From Alphaproteobacteria bacterium (GTDB lineage Bacteria; Pseudomonadota; Alphaproteobacteria; UBA2966; CAIVPW01): 37,621 nucleotides of DNA. Under the pieces are notes generated by a model, which was given only the letters and a program-made list of their open reading frames with translations, did no database searches and was not told the origin of the DNA. The translations under genes and the position numbers were made by a program. The first letter of the stretch is position 1, and each line of letters begins with the position of its first letter. Below, one piece after another: positions 7,094 to 15,154 of this stretch. The DNA lies in the NCBI GenBank assembly GCA_947481575.1, contig CANKGV010000023.1:1-37621 (forward strand), given 5' to 3'.

Positions 7094-7816
7094 ATGTCGA
7101 CCAGTGTCTACGCCCTCGGGTTTCTCGCGGGGGTGCTGACGACCCTGTCGCCGTGCGTGCTGCCGCTGCTGCCGATCGTGATCGCCAGCGCGGCAGCGGC
7201 ACACCGCATGGGTCCGGTTGCCCTGGGCGGCGGATTGATCATCACGTTTGTCGGTGTCGGGCTGTTCGTGGCCACGGTCGGCTACGGCATCGGCCTCGAT
7301 GCCCAAGTGTTCCAGTACATCGCCGGCGGCATCATGGTGGTGCTCGGCCTCGTGTTGCTGTCGAGCCCGCTGCAGCAGCGGTTTGCGCTGGCGGGCGCCG
7401 GCATCGGCTCGGTGGCCGAGAGTTGGATGCAGAAGGTCACGCCGGAAGGCTGGCAGGGTCAGTTGGTGATCGGCCTACTGCTCGGCGTGGTGTGGGTGCC
7501 GTGCATCGGCCCGACCCTCGGCGCGGCGTCGCTCATGGCGTCGCGGGGCCAGAACCTGGGCCAGGTGGCGTTGGTGATGACGTTGTTCGGCATCGGCGCC
7601 GCCGCTCCGCTCATGGTGATCGGCAGCCTGTCGCGCGAAGCCTTGAAGCGCTGGCGCGGCAAGATCAACGCCACGGGCCAAACCGGCAAGATCGTGTTCG
7701 GCGCGATCATCCTGCTGGTCGGCTTCGCCATCCTCACCGGCTTGGACAAGGTGGCGCAGATTTGGCTGATCCAAGTCTCGCCAGCATGGCTGACGGACCT
7801 GACGACCCGGTACTGA
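7094..7816 (+). CDS. CcdA/DsbD-type thiol-disulfide electron transporter
   Basis: The 240-residue protein has about six transmembrane helices and the two membrane cysteines of the family: Cys21 in SPCVLPLLPI and Cys137 in VPCIGPTLG. CcdA and the DsbD core move reducing equivalents from cytosolic thioredoxin to periplasmic acceptors. It lies directly behind an exported WCxxC thioredoxin-like gene, so the pair probably works as one relay. There is no DsbD-like soluble domain fused at either end, consistent with CcdA. The ATG follows a GGCGG stretch that can serve as ribosome-binding site. Confidence 0.88.
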   Translation: MSTSVYALGFLAGVLTTLSPCVLPLLPIVIASAAAAHRMGPVALGGGLIITFVGVGLFVATVGYGIGLDAQVFQYIAGGIMVVLGLVLLSSPLQQRFALAGAGIGSVAESWMQKVTPEGWQGQLVIGLLLGVVWVPCIGPTLGAASLMASRGQNLGQVALVMTLFGIGAAAPLMVIGSLSREALKRWRGKINATGQTGKIVFGAIILLVGFAILTGLDKVAQIWLIQVSPAWLTDLTTRY

Positions 7817-7904
7817 TTCCGGGACAGCGTTACGTCAGTGGGACTACTTCGAGTGATCCGGTTACTGCCTCGACTCCCCGGCGCTCCTCACGGCAAGCGG
7901 GCGT

Positions 7905-8495
7905 TTATGTGGGGGAGAAGGCCCGCAACGTAATTGGCCCCAGGTGTTCGTAGACTTCAGTGACCATCCGGCTACCAGACAGCATCGCTGGATCAAGAAG
8001 TTCCGAGAACGCCTCGGTCATAAGGACGTATTCTTTCGCCGACACAGAGTTCTTCAGGAGCCGGTGAACGATAATCACGTCCTCACCAGTAAGCTCTTCG
8101 AACTGCCGAATCCGTCTGAACGCTACGTCGCCAGCGTGGACGACCGCTTTGAGGCGCAGATTGGTAATGTTCTGACACGCGTCGCACGGGCATGTGGTTC
8201 CGCCCGCTAGCTCCGCAACCTTTGCGCGGAACCCCGGAACCAGCGCAAGAACTTGTTGAGCGATCTGTAGGGCCGCGCGCTTCTCGTCGCTTTGAGTTTC
8301 CGCGTACATGAAGGCGGCATCGCCCTCAAACTTGTTGAGGACCAGCGGAAAATCGGCACCCTCGACGATATGCTCAAGAAGCTGAGCGATCGCCTCGGAA
8401 GCGTGCGCCAGCGTTCCTTGGTTCAGCCGAATGAATTCTGTGTAGCCGCTGATGTCGAATAGCACCAGGGCCACCTTCTTGATCTCCAGGGCCAA
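7905..8495 (-). CDS. DUF2652 / nucleotidyl-cyclase-like protein
   Basis: The 196-residue protein starts with VLFDISGYTEFI, the class III cyclase-like strand of the DUF2652 family. FEGDAAFMYAE follows where the second metal site lies in true cyclases, and then a CPCDACQN cysteine cluster and LRLKAVVHAGDV. DUF2652 proteins share the cyclase fold but have no proven activity. The start is either TTG 8495 or GTG 8474; the GTG has GGAG nine bases before it and gives the usual short N-terminus, so it may be the true start. GC content looks about ten points lower than in neighbouring genes, which hints at recent acquisition. It converges on ccdA. Confidence 0.72.
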   Translation of the reverse strand: MALEIKKVALVLFDISGYTEFIRLNQGTLAHASEAIAQLLEHIVEGADFPLVLNKFEGDAAFMYAETQSDEKRAALQIAQQVLALVPGFRAKVAELAGGTTCPCDACQNITNLRLKAVVHAGDVAFRRIRQFEELTGEDVIIVHRLLKNSVSAKEYVLMTEAFSELLDPAMLSGSRMVTEVYEHLGPITLRAFSPT

Positions 8496-8628
8496 TCTAG
8501 GTCACCACGGGGCGGCCCCATTGTGTTCCGCCCGCCGCGCTGCACGCCGTATCAGGCGGCGTTCCCGATCCCCGAGAACTGGCCCAACGTGGGCCCGCGC
8601 ATGCCGCTGACACAACAACTGCCCCCCC

Positions 8629-9727
8629 TTACGTCAGTACTTCCTTCGCCTTGGCCACCAGCGCCGCGGGCAGCGTGACGCCCAAGTTCTTCGCGTTGCG
8701 CTGGCTAACCACCAGTTCCGGTGCGGGCTGCGCAACGGCGATGGCACCGGCCTTTTCGCCCTTCAGGACGCGAGCGGTGGTGTTGCCGGCGGTCTTGAAC
8801 ATCTCGTTGTAGTTGGGGCCAAAACTCATCAGGCCGCCGCCGATGACGTAGTCGCGCCACGGCGCAATGCCGGGGAGCTTGAGCGCCAGAGAATAGGCGC
8901 CGAACGTTTGGGCCCATTCGGTGAGATCGATGCCTTCGGCGATCGCCAAGCCATTGGCGCCCCCCCTTTTGGGCATCCATCAACGCACGCAGATAGGCCG
9001 ACAGGTCGAGGCCCGCGTCGTCTTTCACGTCATCGAAGAAGGCCGGCGTGGCACCCGCGCCCGTGGCCGCCGCCACCATGCCCGTGCCCCACGGAGTGGG
9101 TGATTCGGCCTGACTCTTGATCAGATAGGCGACTTTGGCAGCCGCCGGCACCGCTTCTTTCAGTAGCGCAATTCTCGCCGCTTCGCGTGTGGCGCCCGCG
9201 CCGGCGGTGACGCCGGTGATGTTGGCCCCCGGCGCAGCGAGGTTCTGCACCAGGCCAGCCGCCTGCATATCGCCGACGATAGCAACCACCGGAATGGTGT
9301 CGGTTGCAGTAGAAGCGCCGCGGGCGATGTAGCTGCTCGTGGTGACGATCAGGTCGGGCTTGGTCCCGGCGATGGTCGTGCCGAGGGCGTTCCAGGTGTT
9401 GCCCTGAAGGCGCCGCACCATGTTGACGCGCGAACCGGAGAATCGCTCATAGGTCACGTTGGTGCCGGTGACGAAGCCTTGGGCCTTCATTTCATTGAAA
9501 AACGCAAGCCAGCCGGCATCGCCGCCGTTGCCTTCCAGCATCGCCTCGGTCGCAACCGTTCCGCTGGCGATGGCGACGCGACGCATCGGTCCGGGTGCCA
9601 GCGGCACGGCAGGGGCAGCCGCCGGGGCGGCCGCGGGCGGCGCGGCCTGCTGGGCCTGGACACGAATGGTGGGCACGGCGACGGCGGCTGCGGCGAGGCC
9701 GGCGAGTATGGAACGGCGCGAAATCAT
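8629..9727 (-). pseudogene. ABC transporter substrate-binding protein, frameshifted
   Basis: The intact product would have about 365 residues: a twin-arginine signal (MISRRSILAGLAAAAVA), an Ala/Pro-rich linker and an ABC_sub_bind-type domain (RRVAIASGT, TKPDLIVTTSS, TIPVVAIVGDMQAAGLVQNLAAPGANITG). After about residue 253, at MDAQKGG, the frame breaks. The rest (ANGLAIAEGIDLTEWAQTF to LVAKAKEVLT) continues in another frame and ends at 8629. The break coincides with a run of seven C on the plus strand (8960-8966); six would restore the frame. The start ATG 9727 follows GGGAGG. The family binds small ligands, often aromatic amino acids, but no permease or ATPase gene lies beside it. Confidence 0.8.
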
Positions 9728-10013
9728 GGGGTCCCCCTCCCGAGGAAAGTGTGCCGCGAGGGTAGGCTTTCCGCCCCGGAACACACAATTCACGCAGTCG
9801 TGCGGGTCGTAAGTGTTAACGGCCGACAAAAATGCACGAAGTCCCCTTGCCGTTGAGGGACATCCGGCCCATGTTGTGTGTATCGAGATTTGGCCGAACG
9901 AATTGGCCTCGCCGCTACCAACGGCCGACGGACGAACTCCTCCCCCAACCTCGAACTGAGCGGCTGTGCATGTGCGCAGCCTTTATCCACACGTATCTAG
10001 AGGAAGACATCCC
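9728..10013. other. Divergent intergenic region and cspA leader
   Basis: This 286-base gap carries the start region of the substrate-binding gene (minus strand) and the upstream region of cspA. I see no convincing sigma-70 pair. A TTAACG CtrA half-site lies at 9815-9820. Genes for cold-shock proteins usually have long structured leaders, and the gap is long enough for one. Confidence 0.35.
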
Positions 10014-10223
10014 ATGAGCACGGGAACGGTGAAGTGGTTCAACAGCCAAAAGGGCTTCGGTTTCATTCAGCCCGACGACGGCAGCAAAGACGTGTTCGTT
10101 CACATCAGCGCGGTTGAACGCGCAGGCATGAACGGCCTCAACGAAGGTCAGAAGGTTTCCTTCGACGTCGTTGCCGATCGTAAGAGCGGGAAGTCGGCCG
10201 CCGAGAACTTGAAGGCCGTCTAA
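10014..10223 (+). CDS. cspA: Cold-shock protein (CspA family)
   Basis: The 69-residue protein is a single cold-shock domain with both RNA-binding motifs: RNP1 KGFGFI (residues 13-18) and RNP2 VFVHI (residues 27-31). It binds single-stranded RNA and acts as an RNA chaperone. ATG 10014 is chosen because AGAGGAAG lies about ten bases upstream and the family begins [10 protein letters not shown]. Two strong hairpins follow. Whether this copy is cold-induced cannot be told from the sequence. Confidence 0.95.
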   Translation: MSTGTVKWFNSQKGFGFIQPDDGSKDVFVHISAVERAGMNGLNEGQKVSFDVVADRKSGKSAAENLKAV

Positions 10224-10242
10224 CCTACGCCTACATGGCCAC

Positions 10243-10276
10243 GCCGCCCTGACCACGGATGTACTGGCAGGGCGGC
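10243..10276 (+). terminator. Hairpin after cspA
   Basis: GCCGCCCTG (10243-10251) pairs perfectly with CAGGGCGGC (10268-10276) around a 16-base loop. There is no T-run. It precedes the stronger terminator at 10291 and may protect the mRNA 3' end or support termination. Confidence 0.45.
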
Positions 10277-10290
10277 TGGTGGCCGAAAGA

Positions 10291-10330
10291 GCCCCGCGTC
10301 TGGTCCGCCAGCCGCGGGGTTTGCTTTTTT
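10291..10330 (+). terminator. Rho-independent terminator of cspA
   Basis: GCCCCGCG (10291-10298) pairs with CGCGGGGT (10313-10320). Inside it CTGG pairs with CCAG around TCCG, across one mismatch. TTGCTTTTTT follows at 10321-10330. Confidence 0.9.
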
Positions 10331-10400
10331 GCCTACGGGGAACACGCGCCGCACACGGATCGATCACCGACACCGCCACATCGTGGCCAGGAGACCTGCA

Positions 10401-10649
10401 ATGGCAGCCGAGAAGGAAACCCGCGAACAGCGCGCCAGAATCGCCGCCAAAGATGCCCGCGACAAAGACGCGGCAAAGGCGGTGCGGGATTACGAGGCCA
10501 ATCTCCAGGCCAACCTAGCCAAGACCGCCCGCTTGCGCGCCTTGCGCTTGGCCGCGGAAGCTGCGGCGGCAACCGCCGCTGCCGAAGCCGCCGCTGCGCC
10601 GGTCAAACGCAAACGCACACCCAAAGAGAAGCCCGCCGCAGCCGAGTAG
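10401..10649 (+). CDS. Small charged, alanine-rich helical protein
   Basis: This 82-residue protein (MAAEKETREQRARIAAKDAR at its start) is rich in Ala, Lys, Arg and Glu and ends in a basic tail (PVKRKRTPKEKPAAAE). It is probably one long helix and has no family I recognise. The composition resembles small nucleic-acid-associated proteins, but that is only an impression. ATG 10401 has AGGAG eight bases upstream, which favours a real gene over chance. It lies between the cspA terminator and a convergent FMN-binding protein gene with a three-base gap. Confidence 0.6.
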   Translation: MAAEKETREQRARIAAKDARDKDAAKAVRDYEANLQANLAKTARLRALRLAAEAAAATAAAEAAAAPVKRKRTPKEKPAAAE

Positions 10650-10652
10650 CGC

Positions 10653-11051
10653 CTAGGCCTTGGCGCGCTTCAGCGCTGCGGCCAGGGACGACGCAAACGC
10701 ACGGCTGGTTGGCGTAGCGCCGGAGATGACGTGAACGCCGGCGCTTTGCGTGTCCAGCGCTTCGCGCATCAGCACCGGCAACGCGCGCTGGTTGATGGTC
10801 TGCGAGCGACTGCGGTCGTGCGGGTATTCGACGATCTGGACATCGGCGAGGCGGCCGCCTTTGATGATCGCCTTGACCTGTAGGGGGCCGTAGTACGCAT
10901 CGGTCCGGTCGCCGGCATACTCGCCGTCGCGGTAGCCCGTTGCCACCGCCGTCCCGGGCGGCACCTGGGCGAACCCCTGGCCCGCAGCCGCACCCACCAG
11001 CAGGCCGGTGGCCGCGGGGGCAAGCAACAACGATAGCAGTAGCCTGTTCAT
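10653..11051 (-). CDS. Exported FMN-binding domain protein
   Basis: The 132-residue protein has a signal peptide (MNRLLLSLLLAPAATGLLVG, cleavage about residue 29, FAQV). Its FMN_bind domain includes DGEYAGDRTDAYYGPLQVKA and the flavinylation-type motif SGAT at residues 110-113, so Thr113 would receive covalent FMN through a phosphoester bond. Such small proteins pass electrons in the periplasm or at the outer membrane face. ApbE, the flavin transferase they need, is not in this window. The start ATG 11051 is set by the signal peptide; the frame extends 67 codons upstream without features. Confidence 0.85.
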   Translation of the reverse strand: MNRLLLSLLLAPAATGLLVGAAAGQGFAQVPPGTAVATGYRDGEYAGDRTDAYYGPLQVKAIIKGGRLADVQIVEYPHDRSRSQTINQRALPVLMREALDTQSAGVHVISGATPTSRAFASSLAAALKRAKA

Positions 11052-11370
11052 CGTCCAGAGCCTTGGGCTGGTGTGCACCCCCGCACCTGACGCCGAGTAT
11101 ATGCATCCGCCCGGCCAACGCTCGCGCGGGTTGGTATCAGAATATTTCAGAAGTGCCGGGCGGCGCGGAGGCGGATTGAGGCGGACTGTGAACACCGGCG
11201 CGTTGGGCGCGCCGATGCGTGCGAATCGTAGCAATTCGTTAGGGGTTTTCATGCTCTATTGGGGTCGTCCTGTTCCATCCGCAGACCCCCTTTGGGGCCG
11301 GCAGGGCGGCCGCCGCAGCCAATCATGCGACGGGGCGCGGGGAAACCCGCGCTCACCGGAGTAGGTCTCC
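11052..11370. other. Intergenic region upstream of fliG
   Basis: No gene is seen in this 319-base gap. It contains a GC-rich inverted repeat (GGCGCG TTGG GCGCGCC near 11199) and GGGGTC/GACCCC arms around 11265-11290. I found no sigma-54 (-24/-12) or sigma-28 promoter of the kind that often drives flagellar genes. Confidence 0.35.
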
Positions 11371-12417
11371 GTGGCGAAATTGATCGACGCTGACGATCGC
11401 GGTGAGGCTGACGGTGGGCTGAGTGACATCACCGGCCCGCAGAAGGCATCTATCGTGATGTTCGCCATGGGCGAGGAGCGCACGGCGCGCCTGTTCGGCA
11501 TGATGGACGACACGGAAATCACCGAGCTTTCCCAGACGATGGCCAATCTGGGCCAGGTCGATGCGAAGACCGTGGAAAGCTTGTTCGTGATGTTCGCCAA
11601 GATGATGTCGGGCTCGGGCTCGCTGGTAGGCAGCTTCGAGAGCACCGAACGCCTGCTGACCAAGAGCATCGGCGCCGAACGCGTGGCGCAAATCATGGAA
11701 GACATCCGCGGCCCCGCCGGCCGCACCATGTGGGACAAGCTGGGCAGCGTGAACGAAGCGACCTTGGCCACGTACCTGAAGAACGAGTATCCGCAGACAG
11801 TTGCCGTGGTGCTGTCCAAGCTCAAGGTGGAACACACCGCGCGAGTGCTGGGCGAACTGCCGGAAGAGTTCGCCATGGAAGTGGTCACGCGCATGCTGGC
11901 GATGGAGTCCGTGCGCAAAGACATACTGGACGGCGTCGAGCAGACACTGCGCACCGAGTTCATGAGCAACCTGGCGCGCACGGCGCGACGCGACAGCCAT
12001 GAGATGATTGCCGAGATCTTCAACAACTTCGACCGCTCGACCGAGAGCCGGTTCATGACCGCGCTGGAAGAGCGCAGCCGCGATTCCGCCGACCGCATCA
12101 AGGCGCTGATGTTTACCTTCGACGACCTGGGCAAGCTCGACCCGGGCTCGGTGCAGACCCTGCTGCGCGGCGTGGAAAAGACCCGCCTCGCGGTGGCGCT
12201 CAAGGGCGCTTCGGAGACGATCCGCGACCTGTTCTTCAGCAACATGTCGGAACGCGCCGGCAAGATGCTGCGCGAAGACATGGAAGCGATGGGCCCGGTG
12301 CGCCTGAAGGAAGTCGACGAAGCGCAGATGGAGATCGTGACCAAAGCCAAGGAACTGGCGGCTTCGGGCGAGATCGTCATCAGCGAAGGCGGCGGCGACG
12401 ACGAGATGATCTACTAG
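11371..12417 (+). CDS. fliG: Flagellar motor switch protein FliG
   Basis: The 348-residue protein aligns along the whole FliG family: N-terminal domain ([21 protein letters not shown]), a middle domain with EYPQ (residues 139-142) in place of the usual EHPQ, and the C-terminal motor domain ([17 protein letters not shown] and [28 protein letters not shown]). FliG sits in the C-ring, transmits torque from MotA and sets rotation sense. The start is GTG 11371 with GGAG nine bases upstream. No other flagellar structural gene lies nearby, which is unusual because fliG normally sits in a fliF-fliG-fliH cluster. Confidence 0.93.
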   Translation: MAKLIDADDRGEADGGLSDITGPQKASIVMFAMGEERTARLFGMMDDTEITELSQTMANLGQVDAKTVESLFVMFAKMMSGSGSLVGSFESTERLLTKSIGAERVAQIMEDIRGPAGRTMWDKLGSVNEATLATYLKNEYPQTVAVVLSKLKVEHTARVLGELPEEFAMEVVTRMLAMESVRKDILDGVEQTLRTEFMSNLARTARRDSHEMIAEIFNNFDRSTESRFMTALEERSRDSADRIKALMFTFDDLGKLDPGSVQTLLRGVEKTRLAVALKGASETIRDLFFSNMSERAGKMLREDMEAMGPVRLKEVDEAQMEIVTKAKELAASGEIVISEGGGDDEMIY

Positions 12418-12565
12418 CTCGTCTGCGCAGCCGAGGGCGGATTTGGTTCGCCGGCCGTCCCCGCAGCCCAACCCTCCCAGTCGCGATGCGCCGTGCTGCG
12501 TCCGGATGCACCCATGGCGGTTTGCGACTAGGCTGCGGACTGCGTCACGAACCCGTGGTGATCTT

Positions 12566-13024
12566 GTGCTGCCGGACGATTTGACCCGTGATGGGACCCT
12601 GAGCGGTCTCAGCCCCCAAGACTGGGCCTGGCTGGCCGCCAACGCGGGCGAACAGCAGTTTGCCGCGGGCGACCTGATCGCAGCCCAAGGCGAAGCCCTG
12701 GCGGCGTTGTACGTCGTGACTGCCGGCGAAGTGCGGGTTGAGCATCGCGACGATGACGGCGAGACCGTGGTCGTGGCGAACCTGAGCCGCGGCGCCATGC
12801 TGGGCGAGATGAGTTTTATCGATACCTCGCCCGCCAACGTAACGGTCGTGTGCGAAAGCGACGTGACGGCACTGGTGATCGATGCGCGGGTGCTGGCGCA
12901 AATGATCGACAGCAACTTGGAGTTCGGGTTCCGGTTCTACCGGTCGGTGGCCAGCACGCTATCGAAGCGCTTGCGCGCGACCACGGGGCTCAAGCAGCGG
13001 GCCGACCGCTTCTTGTGGGTCTAG
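12566..13024 (+). CDS. Cyclic-nucleotide-binding-domain (Crp-like fold) protein
   Basis: The protein, about 152 residues, is a single cNMP-binding domain. It begins LPDDLTRDGTLSGLSPQDWAWL, then FAAGDLIAAQGEALAALYVVTAGEVRVEH, and a phosphate-cassette region GAMLGEMSFIDTSPANVTV. The conserved GE is present, but the Arg and Ser/Thr that hold the cyclic phosphate read DTSPAN, so cyclic nucleotide binding is uncertain. There is no C-terminal helix-turn-helix, so it is not a Crp-type regulator. The start is unclear: GTG 12566 fits the domain, while in-frame ATG 12506 and a TTG at 12443 give Pro/Arg-rich extensions that look non-coding. Its stop shares CTAG with nhaA. Confidence 0.75.
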   Translation: MLPDDLTRDGTLSGLSPQDWAWLAANAGEQQFAAGDLIAAQGEALAALYVVTAGEVRVEHRDDDGETVVVANLSRGAMLGEMSFIDTSPANVTVVCESDVTALVIDARVLAQMIDSNLEFGFRFYRSVASTLSKRLRATTGLKQRADRFLWV

Positions 13025-14190
13025 GCCCGCGGAATGAACCGCAGCACCGCGTAGCCGGCGAGCGCAGACAACAACGAGCCGGTCAGCACACCGATGCGTA
13101 CCTGATCGACGTGCTCGCCCACCGCGCCGAACGCGAGCGTGCCGATGAACAGGCTCATGGTGAAGCCGACGCCGGTGACGATCGCCACCCCATAGACCTG
13201 CAGCCAGGTGGCACCTTCGGGCAGGACCGCGATGCGCAGCGCGACGGCAAGGCGGGTGGCCAGAAACACCCCGGCCTGCTTGCCGGCGAATAGGCCCAGG
13301 GCGATGCCCAGAGGGATGGGCGCAAATAGACCGGTGAGCGCGCCAGCAAGCGGAACACCCGCGTTGGCGAGGGCGAACAGCGGCAAGATGCCGTAGGCGA
13401 CCCACGGGTGTAGCGCTTCTTCCAGACGGACGAGCGGCGATGGCTTGGACGACGGATAGCGCGTGCGTAAGGGAATGGTGAGCGCGAGCACCACGCCGGC
13501 GACGGTGGCGTGGACACCCGACTGCAGCACGCACGCCCAGAGGGCGGCGCCAACCACGAGATATGGCAGTAGCCGGGTGACCCCGAGCCGGTTGAACGCA
13601 ACCAACGCCACAGTCAGCGTTGCCGCCGCCCCTAACGCCAGCCACGACAGGTCGGATGCATAGAAGACCGCGATGATCGCGATTGCGCCAAGATCGTCGA
13701 TGATCGCCAGCGCAAGCAGAAACACTTTTAGCGACTGCGGCACGCGGGGCCCGAGCAGCGCCAGCACCGCGACCGAGAACGCGATGTCGGTAGCGGACGG
13801 AATGGCCCACCCGTGCAGGGTGATGGGGTCGCCCCAATTCAGGGCCATGTAGATCGCCGCCGGCGCTGCCATCCCACCCAACGCCGCAATGACCGGCGGC
13901 AGGCTGCGGCGGAACCCGGCGAGTTCGCCCTCAAGTATCTCGCGCTTGATCTCGAGCCCGACAACCAGAAAGAACAGCACCATCAGGGCGTCGTCGATCC
14001 AGAACGATGCCTCCGCGACCCCAAGTCCCCACCCAAAGTTCACAGGAGTGTGCAACAGGTGAACGTAGACCTCGGCGGCGGGCGAATTGGACCAGACCAA
14101 TGCCACGGCGGTGGCCGCCATCAGGATCAGCCCCGAGGCGGCCTCCAGCTGAAGAAACTTGCGGAGTATTCCGAGCACGGTCGCAGTCAT
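13021..14190 (-). CDS. nhaA: Na+/H+ antiporter NhaA
   Basis: The 389-residue membrane protein has about 12 helices and the ion-binding residues of the family: Asp135 in SATDIAFSV and the pair Asp165-Asp166 in LAIIDDLGAIAI. FFLVVGLEIKREILEGEL is a family signature. NhaA exchanges protons for sodium across the inner membrane and controls internal pH and salt. ATG 14190 is set by the family N-terminus (LRKFLQLEAASGLILM) and a GAGG about ten bases upstream; the frame extends 143 codons more without similarity. It diverges from arsR over 74 bases and ends on the same CTAG as the convergent cNMP-domain gene. Confidence 0.94.
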   Translation of the reverse strand: MTATVLGILRKFLQLEAASGLILMAATAVALVWSNSPAAEVYVHLLHTPVNFGWGLGVAEASFWIDDALMVLFFLVVGLEIKREILEGELAGFRRSLPPVIAALGGMAAPAAIYMALNWGDPITLHGWAIPSATDIAFSVAVLALLGPRVPQSLKVFLLALAIIDDLGAIAIIAVFYASDLSWLALGAAATLTVALVAFNRLGVTRLLPYLVVGAALWACVLQSGVHATVAGVVLALTIPLRTRYPSSKPSPLVRLEEALHPWVAYGILPLFALANAGVPLAGALTGLFAPIPLGIALGLFAGKQAGVFLATRLAVALRIAVLPEGATWLQVYGVAIVTGVGFTMSLFIGTLAFGAVGEHVDQVRIGVLTGSLLSALAGYAVLRFIPRA

Positions 14191-14228
14191 ATCGTGCGCG
14201 CCTCGGCAAAGGCACGAAATCAGGGAGC

Positions 14229-14266
14229 TTGCGTCATTCTCATCGTGTCGATATTTCTGGATATAT
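14229..14266 (+). promoter_or_regulatory. Candidate arsR promoter and ArsR operator
   Basis: TTGCGT (14229-14234) and TATTTC (14252-14257) lie 17 bases apart. The AT-rich imperfect dyad ATATTTCTGGATATAT (14251-14266) covers the -10 box and runs into the arsR start codon. GTGTC (14246-14250) and GACAC (14268-14272) flank it. ArsR-type repressors bind dyads of this kind and are released by arsenite. The layout predicts self-repression. Confidence 0.5.
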
Positions 14267-14642
14267 GGACACGAATGGTGCGACCGCTGGTTTTGCGGCG
14301 CTGGCACAGCCCACGCGGCTAGCGGCATTCCGGCTGTTGTTGGAAGCGGGTCCGGCAGGCATGGCCGCCGGCGCGGTGGCAGAGGCTTTGGCCGTACCGC
14401 ACAACACGCTATCGACGCACTTGGCGATCTTGGAGCGCGCGAGGCTGGTGAGCTGTGTGCGGGCCGGGCGCTCGCAGATCTATTCCCCCAATCTGGACGG
14501 CATCGGCGAGCTGATTGGGTTTCTGGTGCAGGACTGTTGCGGCGGACGGCCGGAGTTGTGTGCGCCGATCGCGGCGCTTGCCACCGCATGCTGTGCGCCA
14601 ACAAAGCATCCGCGTCCAATCCCCATTATGGAGCCGTCATGA
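14265..14642 (+). CDS. arsR: ArsR-family arsenic-responsive repressor
   Basis: The 125-residue protein has a winged helix-turn-helix (residues 8-75: LAQPTRLAAFRLLLEAG, then VAEALAVPHNTLSTHLAILERARLV). A C-terminal cysteine set, Cys91, Cys92 and Cys99 in DCCGGRPELC, is spaced like the arsenite site of the Acidithiobacillus-type ArsR. Two more cysteines (109, 110) follow. It should repress its own operon until arsenite binds. ATG 14265 fits the family length, but no ribosome-binding site precedes it, and the predicted transcription start coincides with it, so the mRNA may be leaderless. The stop overlaps arsC as ATGA. Confidence 0.9.
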   Translation: MDTNGATAGFAALAQPTRLAAFRLLLEAGPAGMAAGAVAEALAVPHNTLSTHLAILERARLVSCVRAGRSQIYSPNLDGIGELIGFLVQDCCGGRPELCAPIAALATACCAPTKHPRPIPIMEPS

Positions 14643-15154
14643 CCGACCGCGTCTTCAACGTGTTGTTCTTGTGCACCGGCAATTCCGCCCGGTCGGTCAT
14701 CGGCGAAGTCTTGGTGACACGGCTGGGCAAGGGCCGGTTCCGCGGCTTTTCGGCGGGCAGCCATCCGAAGGGCGTAGTGAACCCCCGCACGCTCGAACTG
14801 CTCCGCCAGCATGGCTACGACACGTCGAGCCTGCGCTCGAAGAGTTGGGACGAGTTTGCGCAACCGGGCGCGCCGGTCATGGATTTCGTGTTCACGGTAT
14901 GCGACGACGCGGCCGACGAGGTGTGCCCGGTGTGGCCGGGACAGCCGATCACCGCTCACTGGGGCGTCCCTGACCCCGCAGCCGCGACCGGTTCCGACGC
15001 ACAAATTGCGCTGGCATTCGTGGATGCCTATCGGGCGCTGGGCAACCGGATCGCGATCTTCACCAGCCTACCGGCCGAGAAGCTGGATCGCTCGACGCTG
15101 CAACGGCGGGTGCGCGAGATCGGCATTTCCACCAACCAGGCCGCCGGAGCATGA
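14639..15154 (+). CDS. arsC: Arsenate reductase, low-molecular-weight phosphatase type
   Basis: The 171-residue protein has the phosphatase-type P-loop CTGNSARS with nucleophile Cys12, and further cysteines at 88 and 96 (VCDDAADEVCPVWPG) that fit the disulfide relay of the thioredoxin-linked class. It reduces arsenate to arsenite in the cytosol. It overlaps arsR and the aquaporin gene by four bases each, so the three are one translationally coupled operon. The product arsenite would then leave through the aquaporin. Confidence 0.92.
   Translation: MTDRVFNVLFLCTGNSARSVIGEVLVTRLGKGRFRGFSAGSHPKGVVNPRTLELLRQHGYDTSSLRSKSWDEFAQPGAPVMDFVFTVCDDAADEVCPVWPGQPITAHWGVPDPAAATGSDAQIALAFVDAYRALGNRIAIFTSLPAEKLDRSTLQRRVREIGISTNQAAGA

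Noticed and set aside
8496-8628. Peptide-like stretch IPENWPNVGPRMPLTQQLP between two minus-strand genes
   Set aside because: It looks protein-like but has no start, domain or matching neighbour; too short to call a gene fragment.
12443-12565. N-terminal extension of the cNMP-domain gene
   Set aside because: Pro/Arg-rich with no similarity to the family; probably upstream DNA, so the later GTG is used.
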